From contig NZ_QQAR01000006.1 of assembly GCF_003350375.1 (NCBI RefSeq), positions 62,001 to 126,000 on the forward strand: a DNA stretch of 64,000 bases, written 5' to 3'. This document shows positions 27,832-35,257 of the stretch, piece by piece. This DNA comes from Flavobacterium sp. AG291 (GTDB lineage: Bacteria > Bacteroidota > Bacteroidia > Flavobacteriales > Flavobacteriaceae). Position 1 is the first letter of the stretch. Each line of letters begins with the position of its first letter. The notes beneath the pieces were generated by a model. It was not told where the DNA came from and searched no databases. It worked only from the letters and a program-made list of their open reading frames with translations. A program made the position numbers and the translations under genes.

Positions 27832-27850
27832 TGTAACTAAATAATTTGCA
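27832..27850 (+). promoter_or_regulatory. Candidate Rrf2 operator O1
   Basis: TGTAA-N9-TTGCA, one base off the perfect TGTAA-N9-TTACA sites at 27874-27892 and 28320-28338. It covers the -33 TTG of the rrf2 promoter. Its start is 42 nt (about four helical turns) from the start of O2. Inferred from sequence symmetry only. Confidence 0.5.
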
Positions 27851-27875
27851 GATATTAAAAACTTACTTATATTTG
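27846..27875 (+). promoter_or_regulatory. Consensus Bacteroidetes promoter of the rrf2 gene
   Basis: TTG at 27846-27848 and TATATTTG at 27868-27875, spacer 19 nt. The predicted transcript would begin about 12-15 nt before the ATG. Confidence 0.75.
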
Positions 27876-27892
27876 TAACAGAATTTATTACA
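27874..27892 (+). promoter_or_regulatory. Candidate Rrf2 operator O2
   Basis: TGTAACAGAATTTATTACA, a TGTAA-N9-TTACA inverted repeat that overlaps the last two bases of the -7 element and ends 2 nt before the start codon, where repressor binding would block transcription. Confidence 0.6.
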
Positions 27893-27894
27893 GT

Positions 27895-28302
27895 ATGATT
27901 TCAGGCAAATTCGCCATTACGGTTCACATTCTTTCGTTGCTATCCAAGCATCCGGAAGACTTTCTGTCGTCTGAATATCTTGCAGGTAGTATGAACATTA
28001 ACCCTGTACTGGTGCGCAAAGAAATTGCAAACCTGAAAAAACATAGCATCGTAGAAAGCCGTGAAGGTAAATATGGAGGCACACGATTACTAAAGCCTGC
28101 AAAAGAGATTACCCTAAAAGACATTTTTTGCATGACATTTGAAACGGTTCACCTTGGCTATGCCAAAAACGACCCGAATCCGGCCTGCCCTGTTGGGAAG
28201 AATATCAACCAAAACCTGGAAACACTTTACACCGATATCAATAAAAACATTAGCGGGCAGCTTGAGAAAATCTCGTTGCTTGAATTTACAAAAGACTTTT
28301 AA
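27895..28302 (+). CDS. Rrf2 family transcriptional regulator
   Basis: 135 residues. A winged-helix N-terminus (SGKFAITVHILSLLSKHPEDFLSSEYLAGSMNINPVLVRKEIANL) and the wing KYGGTRLLKPAKEITLKDIF are diagnostic. Only one Cys follows in the sensor area (PACPVGKN) plus one in FCMTFE, so an iron-sulphur cluster of IscR type (three Cys) is not supported; redox-thiol or other sensing, as in YwnA- or CymR-like members, is more likely. It precedes an NAD(P)-binding protein, the same order as Bacillus ywnA-ywnB. Two operator candidates suggest autoregulation. Confidence 0.93.
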   Translation: MISGKFAITVHILSLLSKHPEDFLSSEYLAGSMNINPVLVRKEIANLKKHSIVESREGKYGGTRLLKPAKEITLKDIFCMTFETVHLGYAKNDPNPACPVGKNINQNLETLYTDINKNISGQLEKISLLEFTKDF

Positions 28303-28319
28303 AATTTTTTACACAAAAC

Positions 28320-28338
28320 TGTAACAATAAATATTACA
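28320..28338 (+). promoter_or_regulatory. Candidate Rrf2 operator O3
   Basis: TGTAACAATAAATATTACA, sharing 15 of 19 positions with O2 and the same TGTAA-N9-TTACA symmetry. It ends 9 nt before the ATG of the NAD(P)-binding protein and overlaps a weak -7-like TACATTTA. Confidence 0.6.
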
Positions 28339-28347
28339 TTTACACTT

Positions 28348-28995
28348 ATGAAAATAGCAATCGTAGGAGCTACAGGATTTCTGGGCTCATTATTAGTAAA
28401 AGAATTTGCATCACGCGGACATGAGATTACTGCAATTTCGAGAAATCCATCGGAAGATGTACCTGCAAATGTTTCAACCGTTAAAGCAGATATCTTTAAC
28501 ACAGATGCACTTGCCGATATCCTTAAAGGACATAATGCGGTAGTGAACTCATATAACGCAGGCTGGACTAACCCTAACCTATACAACGACTTCCTTGAAG
28601 GTTCTAAATCTATTCAGCAGGCCGTTAAACTATCTGGAGTAAAACGTTTTATTACTATAGGTGGAGCCGGTAGCCTTTACATTGCACCTAATGTTCAGCT
28701 GGTAGACACTCCGGAATTCCCTAAAGAATATCATGCAGGAGCAACTGCTGCCAGAGACTACCTGAACATCCTTAAAGAAGAGAAAGAACTGGATTGGGCA
28801 TTCTTCAGCCCGGCTATCGAAATGCATCAGGGTATAGATACAGGTCGCACAGGCCATTACCGTCTTGGTCTTGAAAATCCCGTTTTTAATGCTGACAACC
28901 GTAGCATCCTTTCAGGGGAAGATCTTGCCGTAGTACTTGCTGACGAGGTAGAAGCTCCTAAGCATCACCAGTTACGTTTTACGGCAGCGTACTAA
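28348..28995 (+). CDS. NAD(P)-binding SDR-like oxidoreductase, YwnB type
   Basis: 215 residues with a Rossmann fold: GATGFLGSLLVKEFASRGHEITAISRNPS at the N-terminus (GxxGxxG, with Arg after the second strand favouring NADPH). No YxxxK catalytic pair of classical SDRs is evident, so it belongs to the atypical NAD(P)H-binding group (BLVRB/YwnB-like). Its own operator candidate upstream and the 45-nt distance from rrf2 suggest common control. The substrate is unknown; quinone or flavin reduction under redox stress is a fair guess. Confidence 0.88.
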   Translation: MKIAIVGATGFLGSLLVKEFASRGHEITAISRNPSEDVPANVSTVKADIFNTDALADILKGHNAVVNSYNAGWTNPNLYNDFLEGSKSIQQAVKLSGVKRFITIGGAGSLYIAPNVQLVDTPEFPKEYHAGATAARDYLNILKEEKELDWAFFSPAIEMHQGIDTGRTGHYRLGLENPVFNADNRSILSGEDLAVVLADEVEAPKHHQLRFTAAY

Positions 28996-29073
28996 TCAGT
29001 TTTGGGTTATCGGGTTTAGAGTTTAGAGTTGACACTCTTACCTATTCTTTGTGAACCTTGTGAATATATCTTG

Positions 29074-29106
29074 TGTCCTTTGTGGTAAACCTTACCACAA
29101 AGGACA
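29074..29106. repeat. Perfect 15-bp inverted repeat (CTTTGTGGTAA family), terminator-like
   Basis: TGTCCTTTGTGGTAA at 29074-29088 and TTACCACAAAGGACA at 29092-29106 with a 3-nt loop, followed by TTTT. It lies 79 nt after the oxidoreductase gene. The flanks also contain modules such as TTTGTGAACCTTGTGAA, related to sequence near 44.6 kb, so it is probably a member of a dispersed family as well as a terminator. Confidence 0.7.
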
Positions 29107-29186
29107 TTTTAATTTGTGCTAATTCGTGTAATTCGAGGCAAAGAAATCAAGGAAAAACCTTAATTTTACTTTTCTAATCTAATACT

Positions 29187-30272
29187 GTGGATAAGCCCAA
29201 AGCCCATAAAACCGCACTACACGAAGTCGATGGCATAGACCAGCCGGAGAGCATCAGTAAAGCATCTATTGAACATGTAACCCGACTTAGGAAAAAGCAA
29301 CCTACTGCACAGGAACTGGTAAACGGAATACTAAACGGCGACAAAACCGCGCTTAGCCGTGCCATTACTTTAGTGGAGAGCACTAATCCTTCGCATCTGG
29401 AAAAAGCTAATGATGTCATTAACCAATGTCTGCCACACGCGGATAAGTCGGTGCGTATAGGTATTACAGGTGTTCCCGGAGTGGGCAAGAGTACTTTTAT
29501 AGAAGCTTTTGGTAAACACCTGACTTCACTTGGACGTAAGGTTGCCGTACTCGCTGTTGATCCAAGCAGCTCACTTTCACATGGAAGTATTTTAGGCGAC
29601 AAAACCCGTATGGAAGAGCTGGTAAAAGATGAGAATGCTTATATCCGTCCTTCAGCATCGGGTGACACGCTCGGCGGTGTGGCACGCAAAACGCGTGAAG
29701 CTATCATCTTGTGCGAGGCTTGTGGCTTTGATACTATTATTATAGAAACTGTTGGCGTAGGCCAAAGCGAAACTGCAGTACACAGTATGGTCGACTTCTT
29801 CCTGCTGCTTAAGATTGCCGGTGCCGGTGACGAACTTCAGGGTATTAAAAGGGGTATCATGGAAATGGCCGACCTTATCGTTATAAATAAAGCGGATGGC
29901 GATAATATTAAAAAAGCTAAACTGGCTAAGACTGAATTTAACCGTGCCTTGCATTTATTCCCACCAAAAAATTCAGGCTGGCAGCCAAAGGTTACTACCT
30001 GCAGTGCTATTACCCATGACGGTGTTGCTGATGTATGGGATACTATAAACGAATACCTAAGCCTGACAAAAGAGAACAGATTCTTTGGTTTCCGCCGAAG
30101 CGAACAAAACAGTTACTGGCTTACCGAAACCATAAACGAACAACTGAAGAATAATTTCTACACCCGTGAAGATATAGCTGCATTATTGGAACAAAACAAA
30201 AAAGCGGTGCAAAATAACGAATTATCGCCTTTTGCAGCCGCTCAGGTATTGTTGGAAAAGTATTTTAAATAG
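29187..30272 (+). CDS. meaB: Methylmalonyl-CoA mutase-associated GTPase MeaB
   Basis: 361 residues. GVPGVGKSTFIEAFG is the P-loop, VDPSSSLSHGSILGDKTRM the Mg/switch region, IETVGVGQSE switch II and NKADGDN the base-specificity loop. This is the ArgK/MeaB family, which gates loading of adenosylcobalamin into methylmalonyl-CoA mutase and protects it from inactivation. The mutase subunits are not in the window. The start is GTG at 29187; no upstream ATG fits. Works with the PduO adenosyltransferase at 16.3 kb. Confidence 0.95.
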   Translation: MDKPKAHKTALHEVDGIDQPESISKASIEHVTRLRKKQPTAQELVNGILNGDKTALSRAITLVESTNPSHLEKANDVINQCLPHADKSVRIGITGVPGVGKSTFIEAFGKHLTSLGRKVAVLAVDPSSSLSHGSILGDKTRMEELVKDENAYIRPSASGDTLGGVARKTREAIILCEACGFDTIIIETVGVGQSETAVHSMVDFFLLLKIAGAGDELQGIKRGIMEMADLIVINKADGDNIKKAKLAKTEFNRALHLFPPKNSGWQPKVTTCSAITHDGVADVWDTINEYLSLTKENRFFGFRRSEQNSYWLTETINEQLKNNFYTREDIAALLEQNKKAVQNNELSPFAAAQVLLEKYFK

Positions 30273-30335
30273 TTTTCAGTCGCAGTCACAGTTTTCAGTC
30301 CTAAAGATACTGCCTACTGCCACTGCAAACTGAAT
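30273..30335. repeat. CAGT/ACTG intergenic hairpin repeat, copy 4
   Basis: Imperfect inverted arrangement: AGTTTTCAGT, CAGTCACAGT on the left, ACTGCCACTGC and AACTGAATACT on the right. It fills the gap between the convergent meaB and 76-aa genes. Confidence 0.6.
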
Positions 30336-30340
30336 ACTTT

Positions 30341-30571
30341 CTATTGTCCTTCGTAACGTTCTACTTCTCTGTCGTAGAAATTATTTGCCGCTTCGATCAG
30401 GCCTTCCATTTCTGCGTTAAGCTCGTTCTCATCAAGATCTTCCGGCTCTTCAAGGAATTCAACCTCATCATCTTTAAGATTGATGATAAAACGAGGGTAA
30501 TCTAAATGGATAATAAAAATATCATCAGGATAATCAGTATTATCGGCAAGTACAAATTTTGGTAATTCCAT
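30341..30571 (-). CDS. Conserved acidic hypothetical protein (76 aa)
   Basis: Function unknown. 76 residues, very acidic (EFLEEPEDLDENELNAEMEG), beginning MELPKFVLADNTDYPDDIFIIHLDYPRFIINL. I recognise this type as common in Flavobacteriia but know no characterised member. Predicted beta hairpin followed by a helix; no membrane segment. Confidence 0.75.
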   Translation of the reverse strand: MELPKFVLADNTDYPDDIFIIHLDYPRFIINLKDDEVEFLEEPEDLDENELNAEMEGLIEAANNFYDREVERYEGQ

Positions 30572-30611
30572 ATATAGTCTAAAGTTTTAAAGTCGTAAAG
30601 TTTATAGTTTC

Positions 30612-30690
30612 TGTCATTTCGACCGAAGTGAAACGAAGTGGAGAAATCTCTAAGATTCTTCGACTACGCTACGCTACGCTCAGAATGACA
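30612..30690. repeat. MITE-like hairpin element (TGTCATTTCGACC... AATGACA)
   Basis: A 79-nt element bounded by TGTCATT at 30612-30618 and its inverse AATGACA at 30684-30690. The arms carry GACCGAAGTGAAACGAAGTG and CTTCGACTACGCTACGCT modules and could fold back over most of their length. Very similar hairpins are common between genes in Bacteroidetes genomes. It lies between the MATE and 76-aa genes. Confidence 0.75.
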
Positions 30691-30694
30691 AACA

Positions 30695-32104
30695 TTATGC
30701 GATTATTTCCGTTAACTGTGACTGATCACTGCCAACTGATTTAATCATCTTATTCGTTAAATAATTAAAGCGAAGATACAAAAATATTGCGGCAACGGTA
30801 AGCCCTGACAATAGTCCTATCCAGATACCCATAGCTTTTAGCTCTGTATATATCCCTAAATAAAATGATACAGGGAAACCTATTACCCAATAGGCAATAA
30901 AAGTTATAATTGTTGGCAGCTTAACATCCTGCAAGCCTCGCAGCGAACCCAATACCACTACCTGCAATCCATCAGAAATCTGGAATATCGCCGCAACAAT
31001 TAATAATTGGGATGCTATAGCAATAACTTCAGTATTATCCTGTAGCTGTGCTACATTTTCCATATTCAGGAAGAAATGTGGCAATATGGTATGCAGTGCA
31101 ATAAACATTAATGCAAAGCCTATTTCTAATATCAATGTCAGAAGAAAAATTGAACGTGCTACAATTTGCAGGTTCTTGTAGTCACCAAATCCTTTTTGGT
31201 TCCCAACCCTAACCATAGCCGCAACACTTAGCCCCATTCCGAACATAAACGTCATAGATGATAAACTTAATGCGATTTGGTTGGCTGCCTGATTGGTTTT
31301 ACCAATAGAACCCGAGATCCACACTGCTCCGGTAAACAACGCCACCTCAAACAACATCTGCATAGACGATGGCAGTCCAAGTGCTGTTATTTTCTTTAGC
31401 ATTGATTTTTTGATCTCGCTAAAGCTGAAACCATGAAAATACTGTTTCATTTTCTCCTGCCTTGAAAGCATGATGTGCATATAGGCCAGCATAAACAAAC
31501 GTGATATTACCGTACCCAATGCAGCACCCATAATACCAAGTTTCGGGAATCCGAACGCGCCATAAATAAGTACGTAGTTAATACCAATGTGTATTACGTT
31601 TGAAGCAATAACGGCATACATGGCAAACTTGGTTTGCGACATACCGTCGGCAAACTGTTTATATCCCTGGAAAATAACCATTGGCACTAATGAAAATGCT
31701 ACCCAATCAACAAAAGGGGAAGCAAGCTCGATAACTTCCTGTGGCTGGTGCATCAGCTGCATTAAAGGCTTGGCAAGATACACAACTCCAAAAAGACATA
31801 TACCTAATATCGTACATAATAACAATCCGTGATGGAATGCAGAACGCACCGTAGCTGTATCTTTTGCAGCATCGCCTTGTGCCACCATTGGCGTTATAGC
31901 TGTAGAAAAACCTATCCCTACCGACATAGCAATAAATACCATACTGTTACCCAGTGAAACAGCTGCCAGTTCGGTAGCACCTAGTCGACCCACCATGATA
32001 TTATCGACTACACTAATTAGCGTATGTCCCAGCATTCCCAGTATTACAGGGTAGGCAAGGCGAATATTAGCTCCAAATTCCTTTGTATAAACAGATAGAT
32101 TCAC
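30695..32104 (-). CDS. MATE family efflux transporter
   Basis: 469 residues and twelve hydrophobic helices in two bundles. AYPVILGMLGHTLISVVDNIMVGRLGATELAAVSLGNS is the diagnostic first helix pair. It exports cationic drugs or metabolites by Na+ or H+ antiport. The start is GTG at 32104, 13 nt after a -7 element. The last 11 or so residues (SVGSDQSQLTE) are encoded by a CAGT/ACTG repeat, so the native C-terminus was probably altered. Confidence 0.92.
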   Translation of the reverse strand: MNLSVYTKEFGANIRLAYPVILGMLGHTLISVVDNIMVGRLGATELAAVSLGNSMVFIAMSVGIGFSTAITPMVAQGDAAKDTATVRSAFHHGLLLCTILGICLFGVVYLAKPLMQLMHQPQEVIELASPFVDWVAFSLVPMVIFQGYKQFADGMSQTKFAMYAVIASNVIHIGINYVLIYGAFGFPKLGIMGAALGTVISRLFMLAYMHIMLSRQEKMKQYFHGFSFSEIKKSMLKKITALGLPSSMQMLFEVALFTGAVWISGSIGKTNQAANQIALSLSSMTFMFGMGLSVAAMVRVGNQKGFGDYKNLQIVARSIFLLTLILEIGFALMFIALHTILPHFFLNMENVAQLQDNTEVIAIASQLLIVAAIFQISDGLQVVVLGSLRGLQDVKLPTIITFIAYWVIGFPVSFYLGIYTELKAMGIWIGLLSGLTVAAIFLYLRFNYLTNKMIKSVGSDQSQLTEIIA

Positions 32105-32117
32105 TTCAATTTTTTTG

Positions 32118-32125
32118 CAAAGGTA
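32118..32125 (-). promoter_or_regulatory. Bacteroidetes -7 promoter element (MATE gene)
   Basis: The minus strand reads TACCTTTG, exact TAnnTTTG match, 13 nt before the GTG start. Confidence 0.6.
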
Positions 32126-32297
32126 GGCAGAAGGATGAGATTAGAAAGCCGAAAAACTTAAAACATTATTAATCAAAATATTAACCTTACATTTCTTTAA
32201 TTTTATGAATTTATTACAACTAATTAACGAATTGTTGTGTTTTTTAATAATGCAAGCATACTAATTTTACCCATAACTAACAATAACACGAGAGATC

Positions 32298-32813
32298 ATG
32301 AAAATGGGAATTAAATTAAGAGGCCTGCTGCTTGCCACTATGCTAACATTTGGCGGAACAGCTTTTGCACAGGATAGTGCATCTTCCACAGATGGTTATG
32401 ACCAAGGGTTTAAACTTGGCTTTGGAGTTAATGCCGGCGTTACTACAGGCGACTACTTCAACTGGGCTTTAGGTGGTGATGTAAGATTACAATACGACTT
32501 TACCCAAAAGACATCCTTAACATTAACAACAGGTTTTACGAATCTGTTTGGTGATGACGAAATTAAAGATCTTGGTTTTATTCCTGTTAAAGCAGGTTTT
32601 AAAGCCTTTGTATGGGAAGACCGTTTTTACGTACTTGGTGAAGTAGGTGCCGGTTTTGCAGTAACTAACGACTATGACGAGACTTCATTTTTATGGGCTC
32701 CGGGTATAGGATACGCAAGTAAGCATATTGACGTAAGCGTAAGGTATGAGGGAATGAATGATTTTCATGCTGACCAGATTGCCCTCAGACTTGCTTACGG
32801 TTTTAAACTGTAA
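32298..32813 (+). CDS. Outer-membrane beta-barrel-like protein (171 aa)
   Basis: 171 residues with a signal peptide (LRGLLLATMLTFGGTAFAQ). The mature part alternates hydrophobic residues in strands (LGFGVNAGV, LGGDVRLQYDF, SLTLTTGFTNLF, DVSVRYEGM, IALRLAYGFKL) and ends in a strand close to the C-terminus, the pattern of small outer-membrane barrels of about eight strands. No enzyme motif. The function is unknown; it might be structural. Confidence 0.8.
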   Translation: MKMGIKLRGLLLATMLTFGGTAFAQDSASSTDGYDQGFKLGFGVNAGVTTGDYFNWALGGDVRLQYDFTQKTSLTLTTGFTNLFGDDEIKDLGFIPVKAGFKAFVWEDRFYVLGEVGAGFAVTNDYDETSFLWAPGIGYASKHIDVSVRYEGMNDFHADQIALRLAYGFKL

Positions 32814-32851
32814 TGCCTAAGATAACCTAAGTGCAGAACTAACCTTTGCTA

Positions 32852-32880
32852 AAAACCTGCGGTATATTGCTGCAGGTTTT
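32852..32880 (+). terminator. Hairpin terminator of the beta-barrel gene
   Basis: AAAACCTGC pairs with GCAGGTTTT around an 11-nt loop, followed by T residues that overlap the next promoter. Confidence 0.8.
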
Positions 32881-32881
32881 T

Positions 32882-32889
32882 TACTTTTG
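32882..32889 (+). promoter_or_regulatory. Bacteroidetes -7 promoter element
   Basis: TACTTTTG, exact match, 20 nt before the ATG at 32910. Confidence 0.6.
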
Positions 32890-32909
32890 TAATAGCCAAC
32901 ACATTACCC

Positions 32910-33239
32910 ATGAAATTATTTATTATTGACTGGTCTAAAGAGCTTACTACACCCCTTATAGATTTCTGTAAAAAAAATGCAGATGTGGTAGGCATTGAGC
33001 TTCGTGATGGTGGCGAAGCTTACCGAAAAACGGGTTTACTAAAACCTGATGTAATAGTGATAAACTATGCTACCAAACCCTCTCATGGCAGGCAAACTGC
33101 CGACAGCATCCGTCAAAGGAAAGCAACTTCACAAATTCCTATTTATTTTATTGATGGTGCTGAAGACGAAAACGAGCTAGCCGAGCATATGGGCATTTGC
33201 TTTTCTCAGGAAGAACTTCAGGATTTACTCCTGGAGTAG
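32910..33239 (+). CDS. Receiver-like small protein without phospho-acceptor Asp
   Basis: 109 residues that thread like a response-regulator receiver: a beta strand KLFIIDW, helix, VVGIEL strand, helix, then KPDVIVINYATKPSHG, helix, and IPIYFIDGAEDENEL. At the place of the phospho-accepting Asp (consensus PDLVLLD-x-x-x-P) the sequence has Asn in VIVINYATKP. So it would be a pseudo-receiver, if this alignment is right. No kinase neighbour. Family name not known to me. Confidence 0.65.
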   Translation: MKLFIIDWSKELTTPLIDFCKKNADVVGIELRDGGEAYRKTGLLKPDVIVINYATKPSHGRQTADSIRQRKATSQIPIYFIDGAEDENELAEHMGICFSQEELQDLLLE

Positions 33240-33289
33240 TTATTGGGTTTAGGGCTGCCACTCCTGTCGGATTTGTACTCTAAATAGAG

Positions 33290-33312
33290 CATCGGACTTC
33301 CGACATCCGACA
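33290..33312. repeat. CGGACTTC intergenic repeat, copy 2
   Basis: ATCGGACTTCCGACATCCGAC, with short self-inverse modules, related to the repeat at 15425-15460. It lies between convergent genes, next to the PPK2 stop codon. Confidence 0.5.
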
Positions 33313-33314
33313 TA

Positions 33315-34193
33315 TTACTTTTCACTCTTAAGTTTATTTTCGTAAAAATGAATATTATCCAGAACCTTTTCATCTACTTCAGGTTCCCTGAAATCATATT
33401 TTTTGATTTCTCCAAGAATAATACTGGCAACCATTAATCGTGCTGCTTTTTTATCATCACAAGGTATAGCATACCAGGGCGCATGATGGTGCGATGTGTT
33501 TTGTATCATATCCTCATAATATTCCTGATACTTTCCCCACACTTCCCTTTCATCAAGGTCTCCGGGCGAGAATTTCCAGTTATGGCTTTTCTTCTCAAGT
33601 CGACGCAAAAGGCGCTGCCTTTGTTCTTCTTTACCCAAATGCAGGAAGAACTTAATCACAATCATTCCATTTTGGGTTATATGTTTCTCAAAATGATTAA
33701 TTTGTTCATAACGCATTTGCCAAAAATCCTTAGGTATGTCTTTTACATCTTCAATTCCCGGAAGATTTTCTTTTAAAAGATATTCCGGATGCACCCGGGT
33801 AACCAAAACATTCTCATAATGCGAACGATTAAATACTGCAAACTTACCTTTTTCGGGCAGGGCTATATAATGGCGCCAAAGGTAATCGTGCTCCAGTTCG
33901 GCTGAAGTAGGCTGCTTAAAACTAAACACATTTACTCCCCTGGCATTAAAGTTTTTAAACACTTCCCTGATAAGGCTGTCTTTTCCTGAAGTATCCATTC
34001 CCTGCAAAACAACCAAAACACTGTAACGATTATTGGCATACATCTTGTCCTGCTGCTTGGAAAGCTCTTTGCTGACTTCTTTAAGGGCATCTTTTTTATG
34101 TTCATCTGTCAGTCCTAAGTCTATGTGCGTTGGTGCGTGTTTAATACTGAATTTATGATCGGCTCTAAAATCGTCGGGATTGATTGCTTTCAT
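33315..34193 (-). CDS. Polyphosphate kinase 2 family protein
   Basis: 292 residues from ATG at 34193. An earlier in-frame start adds 20 residues of non-family sequence. Walker A GMDTSGKDSLIREVF, the NARGVNVFSFKQP segment, Walker B FNRSHYENVLVTRVHPE and the lid Arg region KEEQRQRLLRRLEK are all intact. PPK2 enzymes transfer phosphate between polyphosphate and nucleotides; subclass (ADP or AMP acceptor) cannot be decided by eye. It is divergent from the 34265 gene. Confidence 0.94.
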   Translation of the reverse strand: MKAINPDDFRADHKFSIKHAPTHIDLGLTDEHKKDALKEVSKELSKQQDKMYANNRYSVLVVLQGMDTSGKDSLIREVFKNFNARGVNVFSFKQPTSAELEHDYLWRHYIALPEKGKFAVFNRSHYENVLVTRVHPEYLLKENLPGIEDVKDIPKDFWQMRYEQINHFEKHITQNGMIVIKFFLHLGKEEQRQRLLRRLEKKSHNWKFSPGDLDEREVWGKYQEYYEDMIQNTSHHHAPWYAIPCDDKKAARLMVASIILGEIKKYDFREPEVDEKVLDNIHFYENKLKSEK

Positions 34194-34264
34194 GGATAAT
34201 TGGTTTATCTTTATATAAATGTAAGAATTAAAATTGTAAAGAATTTTTCTCAAAATATAATGTT

Positions 34265-35110
34265 ATGCAAAAGTTTCAGCTGGAACTGTTTTTACACATC
34301 ATAGGTATAGGCTCTGCATCGGGTCTGTTATTAAACGGCACTAATCTGTATCTTGTATCTGACAATAGCCATATACTTTATGACTATAGCCTGACCGATA
34401 AAAAACTGGACAAAATCAATATTGCGCCAAAAGGCTACGAGGGTCCGCTTGAAAATGTCCCTAAAAAAGACAAGCCGGATTTTGAAGCACTGACCTCCTT
34501 TGGTGAAGAACTATATCTTTTCGGTTCGGGTTCTACGGCTAAACGCAACACCATAGTACACGTTGACGGTCAGTCAAAAAAAGTGTATCCACCAATAGAT
34601 GCTACCGATCTTTACCTTGCCATGCAGGATTTCAGCGAAATTAATGCTGAGAATTTTAACATTGAGGCCGTTGCCTATGATGGTAATACCTGGTATGTAT
34701 TTAACAGGGGCAATGGCCCTAAAGGCCAGAATGGCGTTTTTACCATGAATGGTGATATTAACGAGTCTATGTTTCAGTTCATCTATAACGAAGTAAAACT
34801 TCCGCTAATAAACGGAGCGCCCTCCAGCTTTACCGATGCCATACTGATAGATGATAAGCTTTATTTTCTGGCAACTGCCGAAAAAACAACCTCTACCTAT
34901 AAAGATGGAGAAATTTCGGGTACGCTTATCGGCCGAATGGATACCGAATCTATGGAAGTGGAATTTACTGAGGTAATCTCCAACAAGAACAAATTCGAAG
35001 GACTTACACTGTATAAAAAACAAGGCGATAAGCTCGAATTCCTTCTTTGCGAAGATACCGACAGTGATGCTACAGAAAGTAACATTTATAAGCTTACGCT
35101 TGAGAAGTAG
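34265..35110 (+). CDS. Hypothetical protein (281 aa), DUF6929-like, possible beta-propeller
   Basis: 281 residues, no signal peptide. The start MQKFQLELFLHIIGIGSASGL and the middle DKPDFEALTSFGEELYLFGSGSTAKRNTI match a Bacteroidetes family I believe is DUF6929. Repeated strand-turn units (NLYLVSDNSHILYDYSL, WYVFNRGNGPKGQNGVF, DKLYFLATAEKT, KLEFLLCEDTDSD) suggest a beta-propeller or sandwich. No catalytic motif found. Confidence 0.65.
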   Translation: MQKFQLELFLHIIGIGSASGLLLNGTNLYLVSDNSHILYDYSLTDKKLDKINIAPKGYEGPLENVPKKDKPDFEALTSFGEELYLFGSGSTAKRNTIVHVDGQSKKVYPPIDATDLYLAMQDFSEINAENFNIEAVAYDGNTWYVFNRGNGPKGQNGVFTMNGDINESMFQFIYNEVKLPLINGAPSSFTDAILIDDKLYFLATAEKTTSTYKDGEISGTLIGRMDTESMEVEFTEVISNKNKFEGLTLYKKQGDKLEFLLCEDTDSDATESNIYKLTLEK

Positions 35111-35130
35111 TTTTGAGTTTCGGGTTTCGG

Positions 35131-35187
35131 GTTCAGGGTTGCTCACTCCTGCACAAAACTCAGAACACAAAACGCTAAACCCTGAAC
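35131..35187. repeat. Intergenic inverted repeat (GTTCAGGGTT family)
   Basis: GTTCAGGGTT at 35131-35140 and its inverse AACCCTGAAC at 35178-35187, preceded by GAGTTTCGGGTTTCGG modules. Similar GGGTTTAGAGTTTAGAG sequence lies at 29005-29030. It follows the 281-aa gene. Confidence 0.6.
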
Positions 35188-35257
35188 AAAAAAATTTCAT
35201 ACCCTTCCCAACCTTTTCATCACTTTTATAATCTATATAGAAAAGAGACAAATTGTG

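Noticed and set aside
29174..29602. 142-aa minus-strand ORF antisense to meaB
   Set aside because: The meaB frame on the plus strand carries the conserved P-loop and switch motifs; the antisense frame has none.
34805..35251. 148-aa minus-strand ORF over the end of the DUF6929-like gene
   Set aside because: Shadow frame; half of it is intergenic repeat sequence.
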